The notes beneath the pieces are model-generated. The model made no database searches. It was not told the origin of the DNA and saw only the letters and a program-made list of their open reading frames with translations. The translations under genes and the position numbers were made by a program. From positions 6,696,001-6,760,000 of the forward strand of contig NZ_CP180355.1 in assembly GCF_048007035.1 (NCBI RefSeq): a stretch of DNA of 64,000 nt, read 5' to 3'. The stretch is from Imperialibacter sp963977595 (lineage in GTDB: Bacteria > Bacteroidota > Bacteroidia > Cytophagales > Cyclobacteriaceae). This document shows positions 25,717-34,198 of this stretch, one piece after another; the stretch's first letter is position 1; each line of letters opens with the position of its first letter.

Positions 25717-27084
25717 TTATTTTTTTACTTTTTCAGAATCAGAAATAATAATGCTCTTCACTTCAGCAATGTTGATCACCGGGAAATACTTAGCAAACAA
25801 TAAGAACGCTGTGAAGAAAAATCCAAAGGAGAACATATACATACCCACATCGTACCTGGTTGGGTAAAACATTGCCCAGCTAGATGGTAGATAATCACGA
25901 TGGATTGATGTAACGATGATTACAAACCGTTCGAACCACATACCTATGTTCACAACAATAGAAAGCACAAATGTGGAAGCCAGGTTGGTACGAATCTTCT
26001 TGAACCAGAAAAGCTGTGGCGAAATTACGTTGCAGGTCATCATGGAAGCATAGGCCCACCAGTAAGGCCCTGACACCCTGTTGATAAAAGCATACTGCTC
26101 GTACTCAACACCCGAATACCAGGCGATGAAAAGTTCAGTGATGTAGGCCACTCCCACGATAGAGCCGGTAATGATGATAACAATGTTCATCAATTCAATG
26201 TGCTCAATAGTAATATAGTCCTCCAGTTTGTACACCTTTCTGGTCACCAGAAGAAGCGTCAACACCATAGCAAACCCGGAGAAAATCGCTCCAGCAACGA
26301 AGTAAGGAGGGAAAATAGTGGTGTGCCAGCCAGGTATTACGGAGGTAGCAAAGTCAAACGATACAATGGTGTGAACCGAAAGTACAAGGGGTGTAGCTAA
26401 TCCGGCGAGGATCAGGGCTACCGACTCATATCTCGACCATGTTTTGGCAGCGCCATCCCAGGCAAAGCTCAAGGCACCGTAAACTGCTTTGGCTATTGGT
26501 CCTGTGGCTCTGTCTCTGATGGTAGCAAAATCGGGAATAAGGCCGATGTACCAGAAAACAAGAGATACAGAGAAATATGTACTAATGGCGAAGAAGTCCC
26601 ATAGTAGCGGTGAGTTAAAGTTCACCCACAGCGACCCGAAGGTGTTGGGAAGCGGAATAGCCCAGTACATTCCTAACCATGGACGACCCATGTGCAAAAT
26701 CGGGAACATCAGTGCACAGATTACGGCGAAAATAGTCATCGCTTCTGCTGCTCTGTTGATCGACATTCTCCACTTCTGACGGAAAAGCAAGAGGATAGCA
26801 GAAATCAGTGTTCCTGCGTGACCAATACCCACCCACCATACGAAGTTTGTAATATCCCAAGCCCAGCCAACGGTCTTGTTAAGACCCCACATGCCTATAC
26901 CGTCCCAAAGGGTTCGGTAAACAGCATATCCGCCAACCATGAGAAGACCCAAAGCCACCGTGATGGCAAACATCCACGTTTTGGTTGGCTTCTGCTCTAC
27001 CCTTGAGCAAATATCTTCGGTAACATCGTGGACGGTCTTTCCATTGGTTACCAGAGGGTTTCTTACTGATGCTACTGCTTGCAT
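25717..27084 (-). CDS. actC: Alternative complex III subunit ActC (NrfD/PsrC-like quinol-binding subunit)
   Basis: The 455-residue polytopic protein with about ten TM helices belongs to the NrfD family and is the main quinol-oxidising membrane subunit of alternative complex III. Conserved parts include VWWVGIGHAGTLISAILLLF, HMGRPWLGMYWAIPLPN and SVHTIVSFDFATSVIPGWH. It follows actB by 10 bases. Together with ActF it forms the membrane core facing the ActA hemes and the ActB iron-sulfur chain. Confidence 0.94.
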   Translation of the reverse strand: MQAVASVRNPLVTNGKTVHDVTEDICSRVEQKPTKTWMFAITVALGLLMVGGYAVYRTLWDGIGMWGLNKTVGWAWDITNFVWWVGIGHAGTLISAILLLFRQKWRMSINRAAEAMTIFAVICALMFPILHMGRPWLGMYWAIPLPNTFGSLWVNFNSPLLWDFFAISTYFSVSLVFWYIGLIPDFATIRDRATGPIAKAVYGALSFAWDGAAKTWSRYESVALILAGLATPLVLSVHTIVSFDFATSVIPGWHTTIFPPYFVAGAIFSGFAMVLTLLLVTRKVYKLEDYITIEHIELMNIVIIITGSIVGVAYITELFIAWYSGVEYEQYAFINRVSGPYWWAYASMMTCNVISPQLFWFKKIRTNLASTFVLSIVVNIGMWFERFVIIVTSIHRDYLPSSWAMFYPTRYDVGMYMFSFGFFFTAFLLFAKYFPVINIAEVKSIIISDSEKVKK

Positions 27085-27094
27085 AGTATCGATC

Positions 27095-30000
27095 TTAGGC
27101 TTGATTATCAGTTAATTCTTTATTTCTAATCTTCGTGAAATACCAAACGTTTGGTTTCACACCAATTTCCTCGAGCACATTGTAAGCTCTTTCTTCCTTC
27201 ACTTCTGTGTCGCCTTCTTCGGTAGCAGAAAGACGAAGCAGCTGAGAAATTCTGCTGTTTGAATCTTTCATATCACCAAATACAATGGCTTCTGTAGGAC
27301 ATGCAGTGGCACAAGCTGTAGAAATCTCGCCATCAACAGGGCGTCGGCCTTGCTTCTTGGCGTTTAGCTTACCAGCCTGAATTCTCTGCACGCAGAAAGA
27401 GCATTTTTCCATCACACCACGGGCTCTAACCACCACGTCCGGATTCAACACCATCTTGCCAAGCTCATTGTTCATGGAAGTGTTGTCAGGGAACTGACGG
27501 TTGTCGTGGTATTTGAACCAGTTAAAGCGACGTACTTTGAAGGGACAGTTGTTGGCGCAATATCTTGTACCAATACAACGGTTGTAAGTCATTTGATTGA
27601 GACCTTCAGTGCTGTGAGTAGTGGCAGCAACAGGACAAACAGTCTCGCAAGGAGCGTTGTTACACTGCTGGCACATCATTGGCTGGAAAGTTACTTCAGG
27701 GTTTTCAGCAGCCTTTTCGAGCATGCTCAAACCTTCCATCGACTTGTCCTCTTTGCTTCCCTGGCTGCTGTAGTACCTGTCGATTCTTAGCCATGCCATT
27801 TCACGGCGGTTGACAACTTCTTCTTTTCCTACAACCGGAATATTGTTCTCTACCTGGCAAGCCACTGAACAAGCAGCGCAACCGGTACATGAGTTCAGGT
27901 CAATCACCATTCCCCAATGGTGGTTGTTGTATTCATGGCCTTTCCAAAGAGATACAGCATTAGGCTTCTTAGGGCCTGAATAGCTGGATATCATTGGCTT
28001 GTAACGGCCGGCAGAGGCATCAGCTTTGTATTCAGCAAGCGTAGCCTCCTGAATAACTGTCTCACGCCCCATAAAAGTCTGGTGCGTTTGGGTCTGCGCA
28101 ATTCTATAGCTTTCTCCTGTTGGCTCAATGGTTACACCAGCCACAGAATAAACGATTCCTTCATTATTTGAGCTCAGCAATGCAAAGGCATTTACACCCA
28201 CACCATCAGCAACTTTGCCCGCTTTAGTACGGCCGTAGCCAAGGGCTAATCCAACAGTGCCAGCTGCCTGGCCTGGCTGAACCACTACTGGCAATGTGAC
28301 GGTTCCAATACCAGCCTTAACATTCACCTTGGTAGTAAAGCCTTCCTTCATCTCAATGCCCAGTTCGTTGGCAGTGGACTGAGACATGCTGATGTAGTTT
28401 TCCCAACAAACCTTAGAAAGTGGATCGGGCATCTCCTGCAACCATGGGTTGTTAGCCTGCTCCCCTGCTCCTATCGCTATACTCTCATAAGTTACCAGCT
28501 CTAAACCAGTACCTTTCTTGTATTTACCAGCTATTTTAGTACCAGCAGCATTTACATCGCCTGAAAACTCTACAGCGCTCATCGTAGAGGTTGCATCACC
28601 CTCAAACACGCCGTTGTATAGACACTGATCCCAAAATGTCTGGAAGTCAGCAATCTCAGTTTGACTGGCAAAATGCGTCTCTTTCCAATTTTCCTTGATG
28701 AAATCAAGGTATGAAGTGGACACATTGCCCCAGGTTAAGAAAGACTGTTGTGCCTGGCGTGTGTTGAATATATTGCTGATGGCAGGCTGCGAAAGGCTAT
28801 ACTGCCCTTTGGCTGGCTCAGCATCGTTCCATGATTCCAAATAGTGATTATCAGGAGCTACATAAGTCACCTGAGAGGTGGTTTCATCTACTCTATCGGA
28901 AGTTGACAGCGTAAACTTGGCCTTAGCAAGGCTCGAACCAATAACTGCACCTTTAGGGTGGTCGTATACCGGGTTACAGTTGAAGAAGATAACGCCGCTC
29001 ACCAATCCCTGAGACAGGTCAGTAACGAAAACGTCCATCATAGCGTCGTCTCCCTGTTTCGTCATCACAGGAGCATCCCAGCTGAGCGTGCTTCCGTAGT
29101 TACCGAGCAGGTTATTAATTGCATTGACAACAGTTTGAACACTGATGTCATTTTCACCCGACACCACAAGCGATGATCCCTTGCTGGCCCAAAGATCATT
29201 AGCTGCCTTGGTCAAAGTGGCAGTATCATCAACTTTGGCCACTGAAATGGTCGGTGCTCCTGCCTTAGCGGCAATGAGGTTATACAGGTTGCCTACATAA
29301 AGACCAACTTCCGAAGGACGGATAGGTGACCTGTAGTCAGCGTTTGCTCCCGTAAGGGAAAGGTTGGATTCAAAGCTATAAAGCCTTGACATTTCTTTCT
29401 TCTTAGGCCCAAGTTTCCTGGTCTCAGCAAATTGCTTCGAAAAAGCAACCGGGTTCAACCATGTTCCTAGGAAATCAGCTCCAAAGGAAACAGTGGTCTT
29501 TGATTTATTGAAGTTGTAAGATGGTAATGCACGAATACCAAATGATGAAAGATTAGCATTCAACGCTCCGCTATAAGACGACGCATCGTAAGTAATTACC
29601 TGAGTGCTTGGGTAAGCTGCTATGAATTTTGCAATGGCCTTCTTTGTTGAAGGGCTTACGATACTATGGGTAACGATTTTGATTTGTCCGCCAGCCGCAG
29701 CAATCTCTCCTAGCTTGGATTTTACCTCAGCATCAAGTGCATCCCAGGTCACAGCTGCACCAGCTTTCACCGGGTTTTGCAGCCTTTGCTTGTCATAAAG
29801 AGAAAGTACGCTTGCTTCTACCTGAGCAGTTGTTCCTCCGCCTGAGTATTTCGAAAGCTTATTGCCTTCAATTTTGATAGGCCTACCTTCTCTTGTTTTA
29901 ACTACCACACTGCAGTAGTCGCTACCATTTATATAGGTAGATGCATAGTAGTTGGCGACGCTTGGGTCGACATCTACTGGCTTGTTAAGGTAAGGTATCG

Positions 30001-30208
30001 CCTTTCGTATTGGAGCTTCGCAAGCTGCCAAAGAAACGGCGGCCACTCCAAATCCCATTAATTTCAGGAAATCACGACGTGAGTTTCCATTTTCATTTTC
30101 ACTAATTGGGAGGTATTCTGGAAATTCTTTGTCAGCATTCTTAACGAACTCAGGATCGTTCTTCAGTTGCTCAATTCCCTTCCAATATATTTTAGTATTT
30201 TCTTTCAT
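27095..30208 (-). CDS. actB: Alternative complex III subunit ActB (molybdopterin-like and iron-sulfur fusion)
   Basis: The 1037-residue protein fuses a molybdopterin-oxidoreductase-like domain (about 60-740), known to be empty of Mo cofactor in characterised complexes, to a ferredoxin domain (about 770-1020). Four cysteine clusters are visible: CTGCAACSVAC, CQQCNNAPCETVC, CIGTRYCANNC and CSFCVQRI with CATACP. The N-terminus has a Tat signal, SRRDFLKLMGFG, followed by LAAC, so it is probably a Tat-exported lipoprotein. I use the ATG at 30208; a TTG at 30232 adds eight residues. It begins 24 bases after actA. Confidence 0.94.
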   Translation of the reverse strand: MKENTKIYWKGIEQLKNDPEFVKNADKEFPEYLPISENENGNSRRDFLKLMGFGVAAVSLAACEAPIRKAIPYLNKPVDVDPSVANYYASTYINGSDYCSVVVKTREGRPIKIEGNKLSKYSGGGTTAQVEASVLSLYDKQRLQNPVKAGAAVTWDALDAEVKSKLGEIAAAGGQIKIVTHSIVSPSTKKAIAKFIAAYPSTQVITYDASSYSGALNANLSSFGIRALPSYNFNKSKTTVSFGADFLGTWLNPVAFSKQFAETRKLGPKKKEMSRLYSFESNLSLTGANADYRSPIRPSEVGLYVGNLYNLIAAKAGAPTISVAKVDDTATLTKAANDLWASKGSSLVVSGENDISVQTVVNAINNLLGNYGSTLSWDAPVMTKQGDDAMMDVFVTDLSQGLVSGVIFFNCNPVYDHPKGAVIGSSLAKAKFTLSTSDRVDETTSQVTYVAPDNHYLESWNDAEPAKGQYSLSQPAISNIFNTRQAQQSFLTWGNVSTSYLDFIKENWKETHFASQTEIADFQTFWDQCLYNGVFEGDATSTMSAVEFSGDVNAAGTKIAGKYKKGTGLELVTYESIAIGAGEQANNPWLQEMPDPLSKVCWENYISMSQSTANELGIEMKEGFTTKVNVKAGIGTVTLPVVVQPGQAAGTVGLALGYGRTKAGKVADGVGVNAFALLSSNNEGIVYSVAGVTIEPTGESYRIAQTQTHQTFMGRETVIQEATLAEYKADASAGRYKPMISSYSGPKKPNAVSLWKGHEYNNHHWGMVIDLNSCTGCAACSVACQVENNIPVVGKEEVVNRREMAWLRIDRYYSSQGSKEDKSMEGLSMLEKAAENPEVTFQPMMCQQCNNAPCETVCPVAATTHSTEGLNQMTYNRCIGTRYCANNCPFKVRRFNWFKYHDNRQFPDNTSMNNELGKMVLNPDVVVRARGVMEKCSFCVQRIQAGKLNAKKQGRRPVDGEISTACATACPTEAIVFGDMKDSNSRISQLLRLSATEEGDTEVKEERAYNVLEEIGVKPNVWYFTKIRNKELTDNQA

Positions 30209-30232
30209 GTTGTCCCAGGAGATGATTTTCAA

Positions 30233-31549
30233 TTAATAATGACACTTAGCACACTCCAAACCACCGTTGTCTTCGACGGTCATTGGCTTTTTGCTCTTCT
30301 TTTCGTGGAGCTCCACTAGTTTGTCATAATAAGCGTTATCCTTGGTATTTATTTGTGTTTCTCTATGGCAATTAACACACCAGCCCATTGTTAATGGAGC
30401 GAACTGATACACGACGTCCATTTCCTGAATCTCTCCATGGCAAGTCTGGCATTCAAGTCCTCCTACCTTCACGTGCTGTGAGTGATTGAAGTACGCCAAG
30501 TCAGGCAGGTTGTGAACCCTCACCCACTCGATCGGCTGATTGTTATCAATAGCGTTGTATATTTTCTGAATCTCAGGAGACATACCTGTTTGTCCTCCTA
30601 CGTTCTGAATTACGGTGTGGCAATTCATACATATATTCGGCGACGGTATGTTGGCTGATTTACTGGTTCTAACCCCTGTGTGGCAATAGTTACAGTCGAT
30701 TTCCATTTGACCGGCGTGCAACTTATGGGAGAATGCAATGGGCTGCGCAGGCTGGTATCCTTGCTGAACTCCGACAGTGAACAGACCGTCGATGACGCTC
30801 TTGAGCACAATGGCTGTAAAAATGAATACCGCAAAGCCCATGAAGGTATTTCCTTTGAGGGTTTTACCCAGGTCAAACTTGTTCTGAACGACCTCTTTGT
30901 CCTCTTCATCCAGGTCGTCCTTTTGAGCAAGGTATTTTGTTAAAACTGACACTATCAGCACAAGCACCAACAGGATCAATGCCAACACTACCAGAAGGCC
31001 TATCAATATGATATTGATATACTCAGATGGAACGCCTGAACCACTCCCGCCTGCCACAGTATTGCCTCCGTCAGAAGGGTCTGCCTTAGGAATTTCAGCT
31101 GGTTTGGTAGATTCCGCTTTTAAGTAAGCAACAATTGATGTGATTTCTTCGTTTGAGAAATCAAACGAGGTCATTTGAGTCTTGTTGTACTCATTATAAA
31201 GCTTAACGGCATAGTCGTCGCCGCTTTGAATTACCTTTTGGGAGTTCTGCACGAAGCTGATAATCCATGGCAAAGGCCTGCGAACGTGAATATCACGCAA
31301 AGCCGGGCCGACAACCCGATCATTTACAGCGTGACACACTGTACAGTTTTGCTTGAATAATGCTTCTCCGGCTGAGATGACCGCCGGGTCAGAAGGAATG
31401 CCATCGTCCGCTCCGCCTGATGCAGCTTCACCGTCCTGAGCAAACGCTACAGCAGCGGAGAATATTAATGCAACGAGGGATAGACAAAAGGTGCGGGTTA
31501 GGTGTCTGCTTTTTTCCTTGAAAGGAGAGAATTTTACAGGTTTTAGCAT
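30233..31549 (-). CDS. actA: Alternative complex III subunit ActA, multiheme cytochrome c with extra N-terminal heme domain
   Basis: The 438-residue protein has a signal peptide (to about residue 37), a class I-like cytochrome domain with CTVCH at 69-73, a TM helix at about 178-202, a second at about 238-256, and a C-terminal multiheme domain with CNYCH (286), CMNCH (307), CQTCH (367), CVNCH (391) and CAKCH (433). That makes six CxxCH sites. The Rhodothermus ActA is described as pentaheme, so the N-terminal heme domain is an addition relative to that protein. It is the first gene of the run, directly behind a strong promoter. Confidence 0.93.
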   Translation of the reverse strand: MLKPVKFSPFKEKSRHLTRTFCLSLVALIFSAAVAFAQDGEAASGGADDGIPSDPAVISAGEALFKQNCTVCHAVNDRVVGPALRDIHVRRPLPWIISFVQNSQKVIQSGDDYAVKLYNEYNKTQMTSFDFSNEEITSIVAYLKAESTKPAEIPKADPSDGGNTVAGGSGSGVPSEYINIILIGLLVVLALILLVLVLIVSVLTKYLAQKDDLDEEDKEVVQNKFDLGKTLKGNTFMGFAVFIFTAIVLKSVIDGLFTVGVQQGYQPAQPIAFSHKLHAGQMEIDCNYCHTGVRTSKSANIPSPNICMNCHTVIQNVGGQTGMSPEIQKIYNAIDNNQPIEWVRVHNLPDLAYFNHSQHVKVGGLECQTCHGEIQEMDVVYQFAPLTMGWCVNCHRETQINTKDNAYYDKLVELHEKKSKKPMTVEDNGGLECAKCHY

Positions 31550-31578
31550 CTTTTGTGTTGTACCTTTTAGAGTCCTTG

Positions 31579-31609
31579 CAAATCTAATATGGGAGTCAAT
31601 CTTTTCAAA
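31579..31609 (-). promoter_or_regulatory. Promoter of the act-cta operon
   Basis: On the minus strand, TTTG (31606-31609) and TAGATTTG (31579-31586) are separated by 19 bases, an exact match in sequence and spacing to the Bacteroidota -33/-7 consensus. It ends 29 bases before the actA ATG, predicting a leader of about 24 bases. Confidence 0.75.
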
Positions 31610-31776
31610 AACTTATTTAGAGGTAAATTTTTGTCCGATTTTGAACTACTGTGCAATAATATCTAAAACCTTTGAATACCAATTAATTAAAAGGGCTTAT
31701 CAATGAAAAAATGATCTATTTAGAATTATTTTAAATTAGGCCGGGATTGAACATTTTGAGGAGGGGTCAAAATAAG

Positions 31777-31804
31777 AAAAGAGAGGCAAATTGCCTCTCT
31801 TTTT
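31777..31804. terminator. Intrinsic terminator downstream of tRNA-Cys
   Basis: AAAAGAGAGGC (31777-31787) and GCCTCTCTTTT (31793-31803) form an 11-bp stem around AAATT, with T-runs on either strand. It lies just past the 3' end of the minus-strand tRNA-Cys gene and separates it from the act-cta promoter. Confidence 0.85.
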
Positions 31805-31809
31805 AATTG

Positions 31810-31880
31810 AGGTCGAGAGCGGATTCGAACCGCTGTAGGAGCTTTTGCAGAGCTCTGCCTAGCCACTCGGCCACTCGACC
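31810..31880 (-). tRNA. tRNA-Cys (anticodon GCA)
   Basis: On the minus strand the acceptor stem GGTCGAG (31880-31874) pairs with CTCGACC (31817-31811), followed by discriminator T at 31810 as expected of tRNA-Cys. The anticodon stem GAGCT/AGCTC encloses CTGCAAA, giving anticodon GCA. The T-arm GCGGTTCGAATCCGC is canonical. The 3' CCA is not encoded. It lies between the S1 gene terminator and its own terminator. Confidence 0.95.
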
Positions 31881-31950
31881 ATTTTTGGGACTGCAAATCT
31901 AGAAATTATCTATATCAGTCCAAATGTTTCATTGGTAAAACAATCAAAAT

Positions 31951-31979
31951 AAAAAAAGGTGCCGAAGCACCTCTTTTTA
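31951..31979 (-). terminator. UUCG-loop terminator of rpsA
   Basis: On the minus strand AGGTGC-TTCG-GCACCT (31972-31957) forms a six-bp stem with an extra-stable UUCG tetraloop, preceded by an A-run and followed by TTTTTTT. It starts 16 bases after the rpsA stop codon. Confidence 0.88.
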
Positions 31980-31988
31980 TTTGTTCAG

Positions 31989-33944
31989 TTATTCTGATTT
32001 TTCATCAGCAGCGTCGGCTTCATCAGCCTTGGCTTTTTTCGCTTTTGGCTTGGCTGCCTCAGCTGCAGGCTTTTCTTCAGCCTTGGCTTTTGCCGCTGGC
32101 TTTTCTTCCTCAGCCTTTGCTGCTGCCTTTGGCTTTGCTGCCTCCTTCTTCGGTGCAGTAGCCTTGCTTTCCATCTGCTCTTTCAATGCTGAAAGTGCTT
32201 CAAGGTCGCCAAGGGTTGTTTTCTCAGCATCTTTGTTGATTCTGTCAACCGCCTTAGACTTTCCTTTTACATCTTTCTTAGCAGGAGCCGCCTTTGGTCT
32301 TTCCTGAGGCTGTGGCTCGCTAAAGATAGCAGTATGAGAAAGAGCAATGCGCTTCTCATCTTTAGAAAACTCCATTACCATGAAGTCAAGTGTTTCTCCA
32401 GCTTCAGCAACTGATCCGTCTTCCTTTGTAAGGTTTTTGGTAGTTGAGAACCCTTCCAAACCATAAGGCAATTCAAGGATTGCTCCTTTTTCGCTCTTAT
32501 TGATAATGGTACACTTATGAACAGATCCTCTGGTGAATACTGTTTCGAAAGTATCCCATGGGTTTTCTTCAAGGTGTTTGTGGCTTAGTGCCAGTCTTCT
32601 GTTGTCAACGTCAAGTTCAAGAACGACTACTTCAAGCTCGTCCCCTACTTTCACGAATTCAGATGGATGCTTGATCTTCTTAGTCCATGACAAGTCAGAC
32701 ACGTGAACAAGGCCGTCGATACCTTCTTCAAGCTCGATGAACAAGCCGAAGTTAGTCAGGTTACGAACCACACCTTTGTGCTTGGTGCCTACCGCATAGC
32801 TAACGATTAGGTCTTGCTTAGTCCATGGGTCTTCAGAAAGCTGCTTGATGCCAAGTGACATTTTGCGCTCGTCTCTGTCGATAGTCAACACAACCGCTTC
32901 GATTTCATCACCAATGCTGATGAAGTCTTGTGGGTTGCGCAGGTGCTGAGACCATGACATTTCAGATACGTGGATCAAACCTTCAACGCCAGGAAGCAAT
33001 TCAAGGAATGCACCGTAGTCTGCTACGTTCACAATCTTGCCCTTCACTTTAGAGCCAATTTCGATCTCTTTGCCAAGTGAATCCCAAGGATGTGACGTAA
33101 GTTGTTTCATACCCAGAGAAATACGCTTCTTCTCATCGTCGAAGTCAAGTACAACCACGTTGACTTTTGCGTCAAGCTGAAGTACTTCTTCCGGATGGTT
33201 GATACGTCCCCAGGAGATATCGGTAATGTGCAACAGGCCGTCAACACCACCAAGGTCGATGAACACACCAAAGTTGGTCATGTTCTTGATCACACCTTCG
33301 AGTACCTGACCTTTTTCAAGGTTGTTCAGGATTTCAGCCTTTTGCTTCTCAAGATCTTTCTCGATCAATACTTTGTGAGATACTACCACGTTGTCGTTGG
33401 TGTAGTTGATCTTCACAACTTTCACTTCCATTTTCTTGCCAACGAACACATCGAAGTCACGAATTGGCTTCACGTCTATTTGTGAACCAGGAAGGAATGC
33501 CTCAACACCATAGATGTCCACGATAAGACCACCTTTAGTACGGCGTTTCACCATACCTTCGATCACTTCATCGTGCTCATAAGCGTGTTGGATGGTTTCC
33601 CATGCCTTAACGATTTTGGCTTTTCTTCTTGAAAGAACAAGCTGCCCGTTGGCATTTTCCTGCTCCTCAATATACACCTGCACTTCGTCGCCAACTTTCA
33701 ACTCAGGTCTGTCACGAAATTCAGACAAGGCCACAAGTCCGTCGGATTTGAAACCGATGTTAACGATTACGTCACGGTCAGTAATACCTACCACCGTTCC
33801 GTTGATCACTTCTTTTTCAGTGATCGAATTAAGAGTGCCTTCATAGAGTTTCTCCATTTCGGCACGCTTTGATTTTGAATAGCCTTCGCCAAATCCTTTG
33901 GCTGACAAGCCTTCCCAATCAAATTCTACTGCTGTTTCTCCCAT
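31989..33944 (-). CDS. rpsA: 30S ribosomal protein S1
   Basis: The 651-residue protein has six S1 RNA-binding domains (about 45-115, 130-200, 215-285, 300-370, 385-455 and 475-540), recognised by repeated GxVxxxTxFGxFxxL forms such as NMTNFGVFIDLGGVDGLLHI and NLTNFGLFIELEEGIDGLVHV. S1 binds mRNA leaders and helps initiation on messages with weak Shine-Dalgarno sites, the usual case in Bacteroidota. The last 85 or so residues are an Ala/Lys/Glu/Pro-rich low-complexity tail of probable disorder. A TAATTTTG box lies 13 bases upstream and a UUCG terminator follows. Confidence 0.96.
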   Translation of the reverse strand: MGETAVEFDWEGLSAKGFGEGYSKSKRAEMEKLYEGTLNSITEKEVINGTVVGITDRDVIVNIGFKSDGLVALSEFRDRPELKVGDEVQVYIEEQENANGQLVLSRRKAKIVKAWETIQHAYEHDEVIEGMVKRRTKGGLIVDIYGVEAFLPGSQIDVKPIRDFDVFVGKKMEVKVVKINYTNDNVVVSHKVLIEKDLEKQKAEILNNLEKGQVLEGVIKNMTNFGVFIDLGGVDGLLHITDISWGRINHPEEVLQLDAKVNVVVLDFDDEKKRISLGMKQLTSHPWDSLGKEIEIGSKVKGKIVNVADYGAFLELLPGVEGLIHVSEMSWSQHLRNPQDFISIGDEIEAVVLTIDRDERKMSLGIKQLSEDPWTKQDLIVSYAVGTKHKGVVRNLTNFGLFIELEEGIDGLVHVSDLSWTKKIKHPSEFVKVGDELEVVVLELDVDNRRLALSHKHLEENPWDTFETVFTRGSVHKCTIINKSEKGAILELPYGLEGFSTTKNLTKEDGSVAEAGETLDFMVMEFSKDEKRIALSHTAIFSEPQPQERPKAAPAKKDVKGKSKAVDRINKDAEKTTLGDLEALSALKEQMESKATAPKKEAAKPKAAAKAEEEKPAAKAKAEEKPAAEAAKPKAKKAKADEADAADEKSE

Positions 33945-33957
33945 AAAAATAAAGGTC

Positions 33958-33965
33958 CAAAATTA
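33958..33965 (-). promoter_or_regulatory. -7 box of rpsA
   Basis: TAATTTTG on the minus strand matches TAnnTTTG and lies 13 bases before the rpsA ATG. No good TTTG is found at the -33 position, so the call rests on one element. The predicted leader is under ten bases. Confidence 0.4.
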
Positions 33966-34198
33966 CACTGTTGCAGCAGGACCAGCCCACAACAATATTT
34001 AGTTTAAACTCATCCAGAATGCCCGGAAGCCCATTCACCCGAATGGGAGCGCAAAATTAGACATTTTTCACTAAGATTAAAAAATAGGCCTGTTAATAAT
34101 GCCTTGGTGGCTCCAGGTCAGGAATAATTCTTCTTTGAAAAAAGAAACATTAGTGAGTATTTCGAGCTTACTCAGTTTTAACCCATTTGAAAAAGTAT

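Noticed and set aside
27095..30208. Catalytic molybdenum oxidoreductase such as a polysulfide reductase
   Set aside because: The order with ActA, ActC-F and the oxidase genes identifies alternative complex III, in which the molybdopterin-like domain is known to lack the cofactor.
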